Below are positions 45,135-53,549 of a stretch of DNA of 64,000 nucleotides, piece after piece. Position 1 is the first letter of the stretch. The number at the start of each line of letters is the position of its first letter. Made by a program: the position numbers and the translations under genes. The stretch lies in assembly GCF_013365535.1 (NCBI RefSeq), contig NZ_CP053590.1, forward strand, positions 4,268,501-4,332,500. The letters run 5' to 3'. The stretch is from Aquimarina sp. TRL1. GTDB lineage: Bacteria; Bacteroidota; Bacteroidia; Flavobacteriales; Flavobacteriaceae. The notes below the pieces were generated by a model. The model searched no databases. It was not told the origin of the DNA and saw only the letters and a program-made list of their open reading frames with translations.

Positions 45135-46008
45135 TAGCTAAAAAGGCTTTTGTAACTTCATAAAACCATTGTGGTTGATCAAACATGACAAAATGTTTAC
45201 TTTTAGGGGCCATTTTGAGCGTTTTGTTTGATAGGTTTGTGTATTGTTTTTCAAAATTTTCCTTTGCTATTTTTAGATTAGGAAAAGAGGCACCTATTAT
45301 CAATGTTTCACAGCTTATCTTTTTTAAGGTGTCTCTTAAATCAAGTTTTAGTAAATCAGTATACCCGTATACCCAGGTTTTACGATCAGCTTCCAGGATC
45401 CAGTTGGCGATCGTTTCTTTTTTATGAGCTGTATTTGTCATATTAGAGGCCATCATGGTTGCCATATTCTTAAATTGCTGATCATCCATATGTAACATTT
45501 GCTTATTATAAGGATTATCATACACTAAATTTTCTACAGGAACATTTGGCATCATTACTTCGCGCATACATGGTAATGCATCTACAATGATAATTTTTGA
45601 TACCTTATTTGGTAACGTAGCAGCAATATCTACCGCTAGATTTCCTCCCATACTATGTCCCATAATAATGATATCATTGAGTTGTTGTTCTTGTATATAC
45701 GTAATGATTGAATTCTTGATACTGGTATACCACGGCATTTCGATTGATGGAATTCCATTAAAACCAGCATACGAAACAAGGTACGATTTTCTATTTAATG
45801 CCACATGGGTAATTGTTTCTTTCCAAATACTTCCAGGTGTAGTAAATCCGGGTAAAAATACCATTGGTTTTCCTTCTCCTATGGTTTCTATCTGTATAGC
45901 ATTAGGTTGTTCAGAGATATTGTAGCGTACTGTTTTTTCTAAAGCATGGCTTTGCGCTCCTAATAGAATAAGAATGAATACGAAGAAATTGTTTATTGAT
46001 TTTGTCAT
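45121..46008 (-). CDS. Secreted alpha/beta-hydrolase
   Basis: A 295-residue exported hydrolase (signal peptide to about residue 22). It has the nucleophile elbow IIIMGHSMGGNLAVDIA with Ser 119, the oxyanion region MVFLPGFTTPGSIWKETI, and a C-terminal His in APKSKHFVMFDQP; Asp is not certain but likely lies in the ETLIIGASFPNL strand region. Esterase, lipase or peptidase activity is possible. It is the first gene of an overlapping trio: its end overlaps the ECF sigma gene by 14 bases. That coupling of a periplasmic hydrolase with a sigma factor is unusual. The promoter probably lies in the 46009-46190 gap. Confidence 0.85.
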   Translation of the reverse strand: MTKSINNFFVFILILLGAQSHALEKTVRYNISEQPNAIQIETIGEGKPMVFLPGFTTPGSIWKETITHVALNRKSYLVSYAGFNGIPSIEMPWYTSIKNSIITYIQEQQLNDIIIMGHSMGGNLAVDIAATLPNKVSKIIIVDALPCMREVMMPNVPVENLVYDNPYNKQMLHMDDQQFKNMATMMASNMTNTAHKKETIANWILEADRKTWVYGYTDLLKLDLRDTLKKISCETLIIGASFPNLKIAKENFEKQYTNLSNKTLKMAPKSKHFVMFDQPQWFYEVTKAFLANEKK

Positions 46009-46194
46009 GATACGATTGTTTTTATGTATTTCGTATCCCTTTGATTAAAAACCAATACTAATTGTTACACTTTTGAGAAAAAAAATAAATTATTTCTTAT
46101 AAGTATTTGATATTTAGTTTTTTATTGTAGTTAAAATAATTTGTGTTTACATAGAATTGTAAAGTTCTCTGTATTTTTTAGATTCTGATTTTCT

Positions 46195-46692
46195 TTAATT
46201 TAAGCTGAAGTATTTTCTGCAGATCAGACTGGTGTATATAGTGGTAAAACGATTTTCCTGTTTGTTATAAACAACTCCATTTATTTTTATATCATTTCTC
46301 AATACACTATTGAGTTCATGCTGTAGTTCTTTTATTTTATGATTGAGATAGTAGGAAAGAATACAGAAGTTAGGATCAACCGTTTGACCTAGTGCTTTAG
46401 AGTGTTCTTTTTGTTTTTTTATTTCATTATATACATTTTTTACACCTCTTAGGTGAGAAAACTCTTGATTTCCAAGTGCATCCTGGATAATAGGGTTGCT
46501 CGTTGACAATACAAAAGATATGTTACGAACATCCTTATTTTTGATCAATGTATTTATTTCTCTCATGGTAGCACCATCAAAAGAAACAGAGTTTCCAAGA
46601 GAGGCATAATAGTATTTTTTATGCCTGAAAGTCTTATTAATGACGGGCTCCAGATAATCCGTAGGGCAAATAAAGTATAAGGATTTGTTCAT
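46195..46692 (-). CDS. Conserved hypothetical cytoplasmic protein
   Basis: A protein of 165 residues from ATG at 46692; the frame is open to 46740, which would add 16 residues. The preferred start gives MNKSLYFICPTDYLEPVINKTF, the usual N-terminus of flavobacterial relatives as I remember them. It has a Rossmann-like pattern with KKYYYASLGNSVSFDGATM, DVRNISFVLSTSNPIIQDAL and FCILSYYLNHKIKELQHELN. The layout resembles very small carbonic-anhydrase-like folds, but the zinc ligands are not apparent, so no function is assigned. No signal peptide. It stands alone between the hydrolase and the S74-like gene, all on the minus strand. Confidence 0.65.
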   Translation of the reverse strand: MNKSLYFICPTDYLEPVINKTFRHKKYYYASLGNSVSFDGATMREINTLIKNKDVRNISFVLSTSNPIIQDALGNQEFSHLRGVKNVYNEIKKQKEHSKALGQTVDPNFCILSYYLNHKIKELQHELNSVLRNDIKINGVVYNKQENRFTTIYTSLICRKYFSLN

Positions 46693-46916
46693 CAAATAAG
46701 GTTTTACTATTTCATGGCTTATCGGATAGCGAAAATACATAACATTTTACATAAATGCAATCATGTTGCATTTGTAATTATTTAAAACTAATAATTTGTT
46801 TTCTTATAGGGCTAGGTGAGAGAAGTAGTTGATAGTAATAGTATCTTTTGGGATAAAGAAGAAGTATTTATATAGACTACACATGAAGATAAAATTGAAT
46901 ATGTAAATTTTATACA

Positions 46917-46953
46917 TCAAACATAGTTTCCAGTATAGGAGAACTATGTTTGA
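46917..46953 (-). terminator. Hairpin terminator of the S74-like protein gene
   Basis: TCAAACATAGTT (46917-46928) pairs with AACTATGTTTGA (46942-46953); TCC/GGA inside extends the stem past a one-base bulge. It lies about 60 bases after the minus-strand stop at 47013. Confidence 0.6.
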
Positions 46954-47012
46954 TAATAGAGATATTTCTTATTTTAAGAAATAAGTTTATGAAATTTTCC
47001 CATTTAATTAAG

Positions 47013-47978
47013 TTAGTCTTTGGTTTCTAATTTTTCCAATTTCGATTGTAGTTCGATAAATTTATCATTAAGAGATTGTAATTTTTCTATTTTCGTAGCC
47101 TGCTCTTTTAACTTTTTCTCCTGGGCGATGGTGTACAGTGTCAATTCTTCTATCTTTTGAAGTAATTTAGCATTCATTTCTCCTAGAAATATTCCATTTT
47201 CTTTTACTTCTTTGGCACTTGGAATATCTTTTAGGTGCCCCATTTTTGCAATATATTTTTCTACTTGCTCAAGTGTAGGGAGTTGATAGTCATCATAGAA
47301 AACAAAGTCAGACCAGTTAGTTTCTACTTTAACTTCTTTTGCACGAACTTTACCATTTACTGCTAATTTCCAGGATCCGGGATTCGTAGTTCCTATTCCA
47401 ACATTGCCATTAAAAGGGTTTAATAATAATTTATAGCTAGTACCTGTTCCGTGTCCTTGAATTGCAGGTTGTTTCCCATATGTTCCAATTAAAACTTCTC
47501 CCTGATCAGTTCCATCCGCATGTCCAATTCCTGCTTGCCATTTTTCTGGTCTTAATGTTTGATCTGACGTACTCGCTCCTTTATTAGATATTTGTAACTT
47601 TTTTTGTGGATTTACTGTTCCTATTCCAATATTACCATTGGCTTTGATTCTCATCCTTTCATAAAAGCCAGAATCATTTCCTTGAGTATGTAGCCTTGTT
47701 TTAAATACAAGCCCACCTTGGTATGCACCTGTATGGTCTTCCCTTTCATCGACTCCGCCAATTTTAGCTAATCCTATATTTGTTGAAAACTCGATTGCCG
47801 GACCATTATTTTTATCATAAACTCCATTATTTGTTTTCAATTTTAAAATTGAATAAGGATTTGTTGTTTGTGATATATTCTTATTAATTGTTAAAACTCC
47901 ATTAATAGATTGATCTTGTTGCGCTTGTATTTTTAGTACAGTAGCAAATGCGATAATTAACAATAAGGCTTTTTTCAT
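47013..47978 (-). CDS. Exported S74/tail-fibre-like repeat protein with C-terminal coiled coil
   Basis: A 321-residue protein with a signal peptide (to about ILKIQA). Its body has the repeated phrase NVGIGTTNP / NIGIGTVNPQKKLQI typical of Bacteroidota S74-like surface proteins. It then has the conserved block NWSDFVFYDDYQLPTLEQVEKYI, GHLKDIPSAKEVKENGIFLGEMNAKLLQKIEELTLY. The last 40 residues form a leucine-rich coiled coil (EEKKLKEQATKIEKLQSLNDKF-like). Related proteins are thought to form trimeric surface fibres, but an S74 self-cleavage dyad is not evident. It has its own terminator. No type IX secretion C-terminal domain is seen. Confidence 0.78.
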   Translation of the reverse strand: MKKALLLIIAFATVLKIQAQQDQSINGVLTINKNISQTTNPYSILKLKTNNGVYDKNNGPAIEFSTNIGLAKIGGVDEREDHTGAYQGGLVFKTRLHTQGNDSGFYERMRIKANGNIGIGTVNPQKKLQISNKGASTSDQTLRPEKWQAGIGHADGTDQGEVLIGTYGKQPAIQGHGTGTSYKLLLNPFNGNVGIGTTNPGSWKLAVNGKVRAKEVKVETNWSDFVFYDDYQLPTLEQVEKYIAKMGHLKDIPSAKEVKENGIFLGEMNAKLLQKIEELTLYTIAQEKKLKEQATKIEKLQSLNDKFIELQSKLEKLETKD

Positions 47979-48135
47979 TTTTATATGTATTGATGTTTTT
48001 AATGTATTAGTTTTTAATAATAAAAACCAACAATCAGTATATTGAATAGTTGTAAGGGGCTAAAAATAGTGTATCCAGAGGATATTTTTTTTAAAAAGTA
48101 TTGCAACTACAGGAATTAATTGTATTACTGTATTT

Positions 48136-49104
48136 TTAGTGTTTGATATACTTTTTAAACCAATGGATTATTTCTTCAAATGAATCAAATTTTGAATAGG
48201 GAAGAGAATGGCTTTTTTGGTTATAAATTTTTACCTGAAATTCTTTTTTTAATGTATTTAGCTTTTTTACGAGTTCAATTGTTCCATCTATTGGTACCCT
48301 GCCATCCTGACGAGAGTGCAATATATAGAGAGGGGTGTTGATTTTATCTGCCCATTTAACTGCTGAACGGTCATGTATATGTTGTTCCTTTTTTTGGATA
48401 AAATCGGGCAGAATATTTTCCAGACCTTTATAATTTAAGTCTTGGGATAGGTCTGTCCACCCTGTTAAGAATATGGGTCTTTTATTCGTCAGGTTTTCAA
48501 AATCGGCAATACCTCCAATGACAGCCGCTGCATTAACATTGATATGAGTAAGGCTTTTATAGGTCATTAACCCGCCACGTGAAACTCCTACCATAAAAAT
48601 ATTATCAACATCTATAAAATCAATGTTTTTGATGGATTGAAAGAGTTGAATAACATCCTGGATATCATCACCTCCAATCTGATCATTAGCACCGGATGCT
48701 CCAACATATCTGTAATTCGATGCATATACGGCAAATCCATTTTTAGCAAGCGCATAAAAATCAGGAAAATCTTCTTCTGTGATACGCCCTATATTTCCAG
48801 TACCTCCTCGGTTGTAAATAATTACAGGAATTTTTGTACCAGAAGTTGTTTTGGGAATACAAGAAAACCCCTGGACTTCCGTGTCATCACTTGTATAATT
48901 AAATTTTTCAAAAATATAGTTCGTTTGTTTTCTTGCTATTTCATAGGATAGACTATCATATCTGTATTTTCCCAACGGGCTTATTTGTTCATAGGGCTTG
49001 GTAATTTTAACCTCAGATATATTGTATAAACGAGTTTGCGAAAGAAGTGTAAATGGGATTAATAACAAGAAGAATATAAAAAAATGATGTAGGTTCATAT
49101 GCAT
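48136..49104 (-). CDS. Secreted prolyl-oligopeptidase-like (S9) hydrolase
   Basis: A 322-residue exported alpha/beta hydrolase with an N-terminal signal (MHMNLHHFFIFFLLLIPFTLLSQ) and ATG at 49104 or 49098. S9-type motifs are PVIIYNRGGTGNIGRI, the nucleophile FMVGVSRGGLMTYKS, SRQDGRVPIDGTIELV with the Asp, and SHSLPYSKF with the His. Relatives cut peptides or esters. The open frame extends to 49440, but that part overlaps the convincing DUF1330-like gene at 49160-49465 in another frame and is not real coding. It sits downstream of that gene on the same strand. Substrate unknown. Confidence 0.83.
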   Translation of the reverse strand: MHMNLHHFFIFFLLLIPFTLLSQTRLYNISEVKITKPYEQISPLGKYRYDSLSYEIARKQTNYIFEKFNYTSDDTEVQGFSCIPKTTSGTKIPVIIYNRGGTGNIGRITEEDFPDFYALAKNGFAVYASNYRYVGASGANDQIGGDDIQDVIQLFQSIKNIDFIDVDNIFMVGVSRGGLMTYKSLTHINVNAAAVIGGIADFENLTNKRPIFLTGWTDLSQDLNYKGLENILPDFIQKKEQHIHDRSAVKWADKINTPLYILHSRQDGRVPIDGTIELVKKLNTLKKEFQVKIYNQKSHSLPYSKFDSFEEIIHWFKKYIKH

Positions 49105-49159
49105 TTGATCAGAAGAATATATTATTTGGATGATTGACGAAGGAGAGTCGTATGATATT

Positions 49160-49465
49160 TTATGAAAGTTTATTCCCTTTAACCAGATAACTGTAACGAA
49201 TCGATTCCTCTTTGAGATGTAAAAAGCTTTTTCTTCGTTTGTCTTTTGTGAAATTTTTAAAGTCTGTATCTGATTCGAAGGATAAGAAGTGAATTTCATA
49301 AGGGATTTCTTCCTGATAAGAAATATATGCACTTTTGTCGGGGCGGATACGATAGATGAGTTTTCCGTTATAGTCTGCCAACAGAGGAATGGCAAACTCT
49401 TCGAACTGATGGAATATATCCTCTTTTCCTTCTTGTACAAAAATCATCATGGTTAGGTAAATCAT
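49160..49465 (-). CDS. DUF1330-like small protein
   Basis: A 101-residue protein of dimeric alpha/beta barrel type: MIYLTMMIFVQEGKEDIFHQFEEFAIPLLADYNGKLIYRIRP, then YEIHFLSFESDTDFKNFTKDKRRKSFLHLKEESI. This is the layout of DUF1330/EthD-like proteins. It is cytoplasmic, with no signal peptide. It occupies the region that a longer frame of the S9-like gene would overlap. It starts 14 bases after the stop of the methyltransferase gene (49480-50220), so the two may be co-transcribed. Function not known. Confidence 0.75.
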   Translation of the reverse strand: MIYLTMMIFVQEGKEDIFHQFEEFAIPLLADYNGKLIYRIRPDKSAYISYQEEIPYEIHFLSFESDTDFKNFTKDKRRKSFLHLKEESIRYSYLVKGNKLS

Positions 49466-49479
49466 AAGTTTCTATAATT

Positions 49480-50220
49480 TTATCTGTTTATTTTTCCTAT
49501 TCTTAGAAGTATCGGAAATGTTACTTTTTTAATTTCGTTATTTTTCCAATAGTGTTGTATTTCCATTTCCAGTTTGAGGACAGGGTTGTAATTATTATGT
49601 CTGATAAAATGTTTTACAGCAGACCAGGTATTTAGATACCCAATCAGGTGTGCTAATGACCAATACTGTATATTTTCAAATTCCGGAGCGGGGATTTCAT
49701 GAAAGGGAAAGGGAATCGTCGCATAGTTTTGATCAATATATTGTCTTTCTTTATCCCAATATTGTCCGATAATCATCGTATAAAAATGGTTGATAAGTGT
49801 ATCTATTGGGGGAGAAACTTTTATTTTGCCATACCCAACTACACAGAATATAGCGTGTTTTTTAGCAGTTCGATATACTTCAGAATAAAACTTGTCAAAA
49901 TCAAACCAATGAATAGCTTGCGCAGCAATAATAAAATCAAACACTTGATTGTCAAAATTGGTTTTTTCTGCAGCTTGAAGAGAATATTCTATATTGTCAG
50001 TTTTTAAAGCATTGTCTAATTGTGCTTGGCTAATATCCGTAGCAAAAACATAATCGAATATTTTTGTCAACTCATATCCGACTTGTCCGTTTCCGGTACC
50101 ACAATCCCATGCGTATTTTCGATGTACGCATATTGAATCCAGATATTCAAAAAAAGCAACAGGGTATTTAGGGCGAAATTCTGCATACTTATCAGATTGT
50201 AAAGAAAAATTATCTTTCAT
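49480..50220 (-). CDS. Class I SAM-dependent methyltransferase
   Basis: A 246-residue cytoplasmic protein with the SAM motif I AWDCGTGNGQVGYELTKIF (about 38-56) and motif II VFATDISQAQLDNAL. It then has NIEYSLQAAEKTNFDNQVFDFIIAAQAIHWFDFDKFYSEVYRTAKKHAIFCVVGYG, typical of the Methyltransf_11 / trans-aconitate-like branch. The methyl acceptor is not visible. It shows no signal peptide or membrane helix. It is followed on the same strand by the DUF1330-like gene and preceded by the retropepsin-like gene after a 30-base gap. Confidence 0.88.
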   Translation of the reverse strand: MKDNFSLQSDKYAEFRPKYPVAFFEYLDSICVHRKYAWDCGTGNGQVGYELTKIFDYVFATDISQAQLDNALKTDNIEYSLQAAEKTNFDNQVFDFIIAAQAIHWFDFDKFYSEVYRTAKKHAIFCVVGYGKIKVSPPIDTLINHFYTMIIGQYWDKERQYIDQNYATIPFPFHEIPAPEFENIQYWSLAHLIGYLNTWSAVKHFIRHNNYNPVLKLEMEIQHYWKNNEIKKVTFPILLRIGKINR

Positions 50221-50250
50221 TTATTGTATATATTCTGATGATTAACAAAC

Positions 50251-51465
50251 TTATTGCTCTTTTGGTAAAAGTTGTTTAAGAGAAAGTGTGATGTTTTTTT
50301 CAATTCCATTATCCCGAACGACCAAATTGATATTTTTTTTGAGTACTTTGATTACTTTCTTCCATAATTTACATAGTTCAGTATTAGAAAGGTTTTGTAC
50401 ATCCATTTCATTTATTTTTAATATTTCTATAGACTTTTTAAATTTTAAAAAGGATTCCAGCTCTGTATATTCGTTGTAAAAAACGATTTTATTTTTCTCA
50501 TAATCAGGAGCAAAAACATATTGATATGTTCGTAGCGTATCTGATTGTATTTCTTTTATAGGGTTCAGATAGAGTTGTTTATCACTCCAGTCAATTGTTA
50601 CCAAATAATTTTTTAAAAAACCATTACCTAACAAAGAGGACTGGTTTTTCTCAAAGACAACCAGTTGATCATTTAATGCTAGATTCGGGAGATTTACGTT
50701 TTTTATTAATGATATATAACTGGTTCCTGTCGTTTCTCCATTAGCTTGTACACCGGTTATTCCTTTTTTTACTGTATAGTGTTTGTCTGATAATTTTAAC
50801 TTTTTAAATGTTTTATGATCAGATTGCAACTTACTATTAAAACCAGTATCAAAAGTGAATTCTTTTTTTATACCATTTAGAGTAATTTCTATATCAGCTC
50901 CTCCATAATTACCCGTTTTTAAAGGGATATTGATTAGTGAAGTATCGCTTATAATTTTTGATATATCGTCCGTGATCTTGATGATCTGTTTTTTATAGTC
51001 TATTTGCCATTTTGCATGTCTCATTAAATTGTTACCAATTACCCCATCTAACCGGATACAACCAAGGGTTTTCTGAAAGTGCGAAAAATCTTTAGCATAT
51101 ACTGCGATCTCTTTAAAATTGACATTTCCAATAGATATCGTATCAAGAAGTAAATATTCAAAATCTTCCGTTTTATTAGCAGCGTCTTCGGTAATATTAG
51201 TAATTCCGGTATTTTGAAGAGAAATATCATTGAGTATTTCAGGGCTTATTGCTGTTAGGTCCCAACCAGTATCCAATAAAAAATTATAAGCCCTGTTATT
51301 GATCTTAACCTTTATAAAAATGAGATTTCTATAATAATCAAATGGGATTTCGTCCAGATAATTAGTATTCGTGACACGTCCTTGTGTTATTATTTTTAGT
51401 TTTTTCAAGGCGGTACAACCCGATAGAAATAAGAGAACAAACAAGAATGATATTGTTTTTTTCAT
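50251..51465 (-). CDS. Retropepsin-like aspartic protease lipoprotein
   Basis: A 404-residue lipoprotein (MKKTISFLFVLLFLSGC, Cys 17) with two aspartyl-protease half-domains. The first has YNFLLDTGWDLTAISPEIL with Asp 65, and the second has KEFTFDTGFNSKLQS with Asp 206. The matching flap/hydrophobic Gly regions are LDGVIGNNLMRHAKWQIDY and SLLGNGFLKNYLVTIDW. The last 100 residues (LNPIKEIQSDTL... KIIEILKINEMDVQNLSNTE) look PDZ-like. In Bacteroidota these proteins are probably envelope proteases; the target is unknown. It is monocistronic or the first gene before the methyltransferase gene. Confidence 0.85.
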   Translation of the reverse strand: MKKTISFLFVLLFLSGCTALKKLKIITQGRVTNTNYLDEIPFDYYRNLIFIKVKINNRAYNFLLDTGWDLTAISPEILNDISLQNTGITNITEDAANKTEDFEYLLLDTISIGNVNFKEIAVYAKDFSHFQKTLGCIRLDGVIGNNLMRHAKWQIDYKKQIIKITDDISKIISDTSLINIPLKTGNYGGADIEITLNGIKKEFTFDTGFNSKLQSDHKTFKKLKLSDKHYTVKKGITGVQANGETTGTSYISLIKNVNLPNLALNDQLVVFEKNQSSLLGNGFLKNYLVTIDWSDKQLYLNPIKEIQSDTLRTYQYVFAPDYEKNKIVFYNEYTELESFLKFKKSIEILKINEMDVQNLSNTELCKLWKKVIKVLKKNINLVVRDNGIEKNITLSLKQLLPKEQ

Positions 51466-51653
51466 AGATGTACTAAACGTTTATTATATACTAATAGGTT
51501 CGCTAATTACATGAATAGTAATACTTCTGCTATCTGGCTACGATATCAATATACTAGTAGGTAGAGGGCAGGAACTACTTATGTTTTGATTGTATGTTGG
51601 TAATCAGTATACTATATAGATTCGTTTTATACTTATTTTGCTGGCATGAATCA

Positions 51654-52358
51654 TTAGTATAATCCACTTCTAATTCTTTCTACATTTGTATTCATTCTGT
51701 GTCTTACAATATTACGAAAAATGAATTGTTTAAAAAGATTCAATTTTTGCTGATGTTTAGTGTAGAATTCATCCGGGCTATCAAATGTGCCGAAATCCTG
51801 ATTGATTCCTTTATCCTGAATATACGTATTGTTTACATTCCATTCTATGGGTGGGTTTTCAAAATTATCTGTAGCCACTCCATAACCACAGAAGGAAGTT
51901 TTGCATTGACTGTTTTTTTTCTGTAGTTTTTTTATGTATTCCTTATCCAGAATCACTCCTTCTAGAAAGTACCATTGTTCGTTTAAGTATACTTCTACCC
52001 AACTATGTAAAATATTTCTAGGCGAAAGGACATACCAAATACCATTTAAAGCCCCTTTTTGCAATTTTTTGTCAATAGTAAATCCGTGTATTCTGTTAGG
52101 AATTCCAGTTGCACGTAGGAGGGCCATTAATAAACTGGCTTTTGTGTTACATTGACCATATCCGTTTTTTAAAACCTCTGAAGCAGGGATATCATCAGCA
52201 CTGTTATAGCCAAATTTTATATCATCTCTTACGTAATTATAAATAGCTTTTACTCTTTTTACCGTACTTAAGTCCTTCCAATTGCGATTCTTTATCAGCT
52301 GTTGTATATGCAGGTTCGAATAATTTAGAATTTTGGTTTCTTTTAGATAGTTCTTCAT
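51654..52358 (-). CDS. Transglutaminase-like cysteine protein
   Basis: A 234-residue cytoplasmic protein with a transglutaminase core fold. The Cys is at 70 in NGYGQCNTKASLLMALLRATGIPNRIHGFTI, the His at 118 in NILHSWVEVYLNEQWY, and the third group is Glu 133 in FLEGVILDKEY. It may act as an amidase, peptidase or as an inactive binding protein. No signal peptide is seen, although many relatives are exported. The stop is followed by a gap of 188 bases before the retropepsin-like gene. An AraC gene follows upstream on the same strand. The substrate is not deducible. Confidence 0.8.
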   Translation of the reverse strand: MKNYLKETKILNYSNLHIQQLIKNRNWKDLSTVKRVKAIYNYVRDDIKFGYNSADDIPASEVLKNGYGQCNTKASLLMALLRATGIPNRIHGFTIDKKLQKGALNGIWYVLSPRNILHSWVEVYLNEQWYFLEGVILDKEYIKKLQKKNSQCKTSFCGYGVATDNFENPPIEWNVNNTYIQDKGINQDFGTFDSPDEFYTKHQQKLNLFKQFIFRNIVRHRMNTNVERIRSGLY

Positions 52359-52466
52359 TGTTTTTAGCTTTACAGGAATAGATTACCAGATATGATGAAT
52401 AATACTTTTATTCATATTACCGGGCAAAGTTGCGAAGGAATCTAAATTTAAAATTGTATAAACTGG

Positions 52467-53198
52467 CTATTCTTTTTGAAACATAAACTTAGGAGTTACT
52501 CCAAATGTTTCTTTAAATGTTCTCGTATAATGCGAACTATCGGTAAAACCAAATGTATGTGCTGTGTCAGTTATAGAATGTGTTATCAGATATGGTAATG
52601 ACTTGATCATTTTATTCCAGAGTTGATACCTTCTGAAATTAAGACCTGTAACATCTTTGAACAAGTGAAGAAACCGGGAAGTTGATAGATTGGATAGTTC
52701 GGCAATTTCTTCCAGGCTATATATTTTTTCAAAATTTTCTTCAAAAAGAAGTAATGTGTTACGAATTCTATCATCTTTTGGATGATACTGATCTTCACAA
52801 TCACATTGGTATTGATACATGCGATTTTTGATATGTAAACAGAATGTGTCGAATGTTATTTTTTTTGTTTGTAGACGGTGAAGAATATGAACTAATTCTT
52901 TTTTAAGAGAAGACTCCAGAGAAGTAACTTTTAATGTTTTGTAATTCAAATAGAATTGATGCCCTAATGGACTTAGGGGATTAATTAGTATGGTTAACTG
53001 AGGCTCTGGGCTGATTAACTGATGTAATGTATTAGAAGTTATATAAAAAGAGTCTGCGTAGGTTTGCGATGCTCCTTTTCTAGTCATACGCATATTGGAA
53101 TGTGTAGAAACACTTAGCTGTAATGCATAATGTTTATGAAATTCATTGGTAGTTAAAGCTCCTACAAATAAGCCATAATTGTTTTCAAAATGAAACAT
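52467..53198 (-). CDS. AraC-family transcription regulator
   Basis: A 243-residue regulator. The N-terminal half is a small cupin-like or unassigned ligand domain. The C-terminal (about 145-243) is the double helix-turn-helix of AraC/XylS: IYSLEEIAELSNLSTSRFLHLFKDVTGLNFRRYQLWNKM and ITDTAHTFGFTDSSHYTRTFKETFGVTPKFM. No signal peptide. It could control the adjacent transglutaminase-like gene downstream or other genes; binding sites were not found. The overlapping plus-strand frame at 53190-53378 is not thought to be real. Confidence 0.9.
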   Translation of the reverse strand: MFHFENNYGLFVGALTTNEFHKHYALQLSVSTHSNMRMTRKGASQTYADSFYITSNTLHQLISPEPQLTILINPLSPLGHQFYLNYKTLKVTSLESSLKKELVHILHRLQTKKITFDTFCLHIKNRMYQYQCDCEDQYHPKDDRIRNTLLLFEENFEKIYSLEEIAELSNLSTSRFLHLFKDVTGLNFRRYQLWNKMIKSLPYLITHSITDTAHTFGFTDSSHYTRTFKETFGVTPKFMFQKE

Positions 53199-53549
53199 CG
53201 TATTTTTTATCTTATTATAGAGATGAATGCACCTATAGCGATTTCGAATTTAAAAAATATTTTTATAAAGTATCATATGCTGGTATCCAGAAAATTTACT
53301 GAAGTCTATTTTGTTAATGATAGTTTACATCGTATTTTTTACTTTATCAGGTTGATTGTGTACTCCATTGTATACTGACCAAATTATATCCTTTCGAAAC
53401 TTTAAAAAAAAGATCTGTCAATTCCTTGAAAATATGTGAATTAATAATAAAGGAGCCCTTGAATCATCAAGCACTCCTTTAATTGTATAACTAGTAATTA
53501 GTACTAGTCCGGGGAAGTTACCCCGGGTAGGTTAAGAATATATGTTTAT
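53199..53549. other. Intergenic gap between AraC and astacin-like genes
   Basis: No gene supported. It holds the upstream region of the AraC gene and the terminator of the astacin-like gene (53449-53480). A 62-codon plus-strand frame overlaps the AraC start and was not accepted. Confidence 0.45.
53449..53480 (-). terminator. Terminator of the astacin-like protease gene
   Basis: AAAGGAG (53449-53455) pairs with CTCCTTT (53474-53480) with an inner TTGA/TCAA stem (about 53459-53469). On the minus strand it ends in a TTTATTATT run past the stop at 53550. Confidence 0.75.

Noticed and set aside
49105..49440. N-terminal extension of the S9-like hydrolase frame
   Set aside because: It overlaps the convincing DUF1330-like gene in another frame and has no coding character; the signal peptide starts at 49104.
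53190..53378. Plus-strand frame of 62 codons near the AraC start
   Set aside because: It overlaps the AraC gene start on the other strand and reads as biased AT-rich sequence without a known motif.
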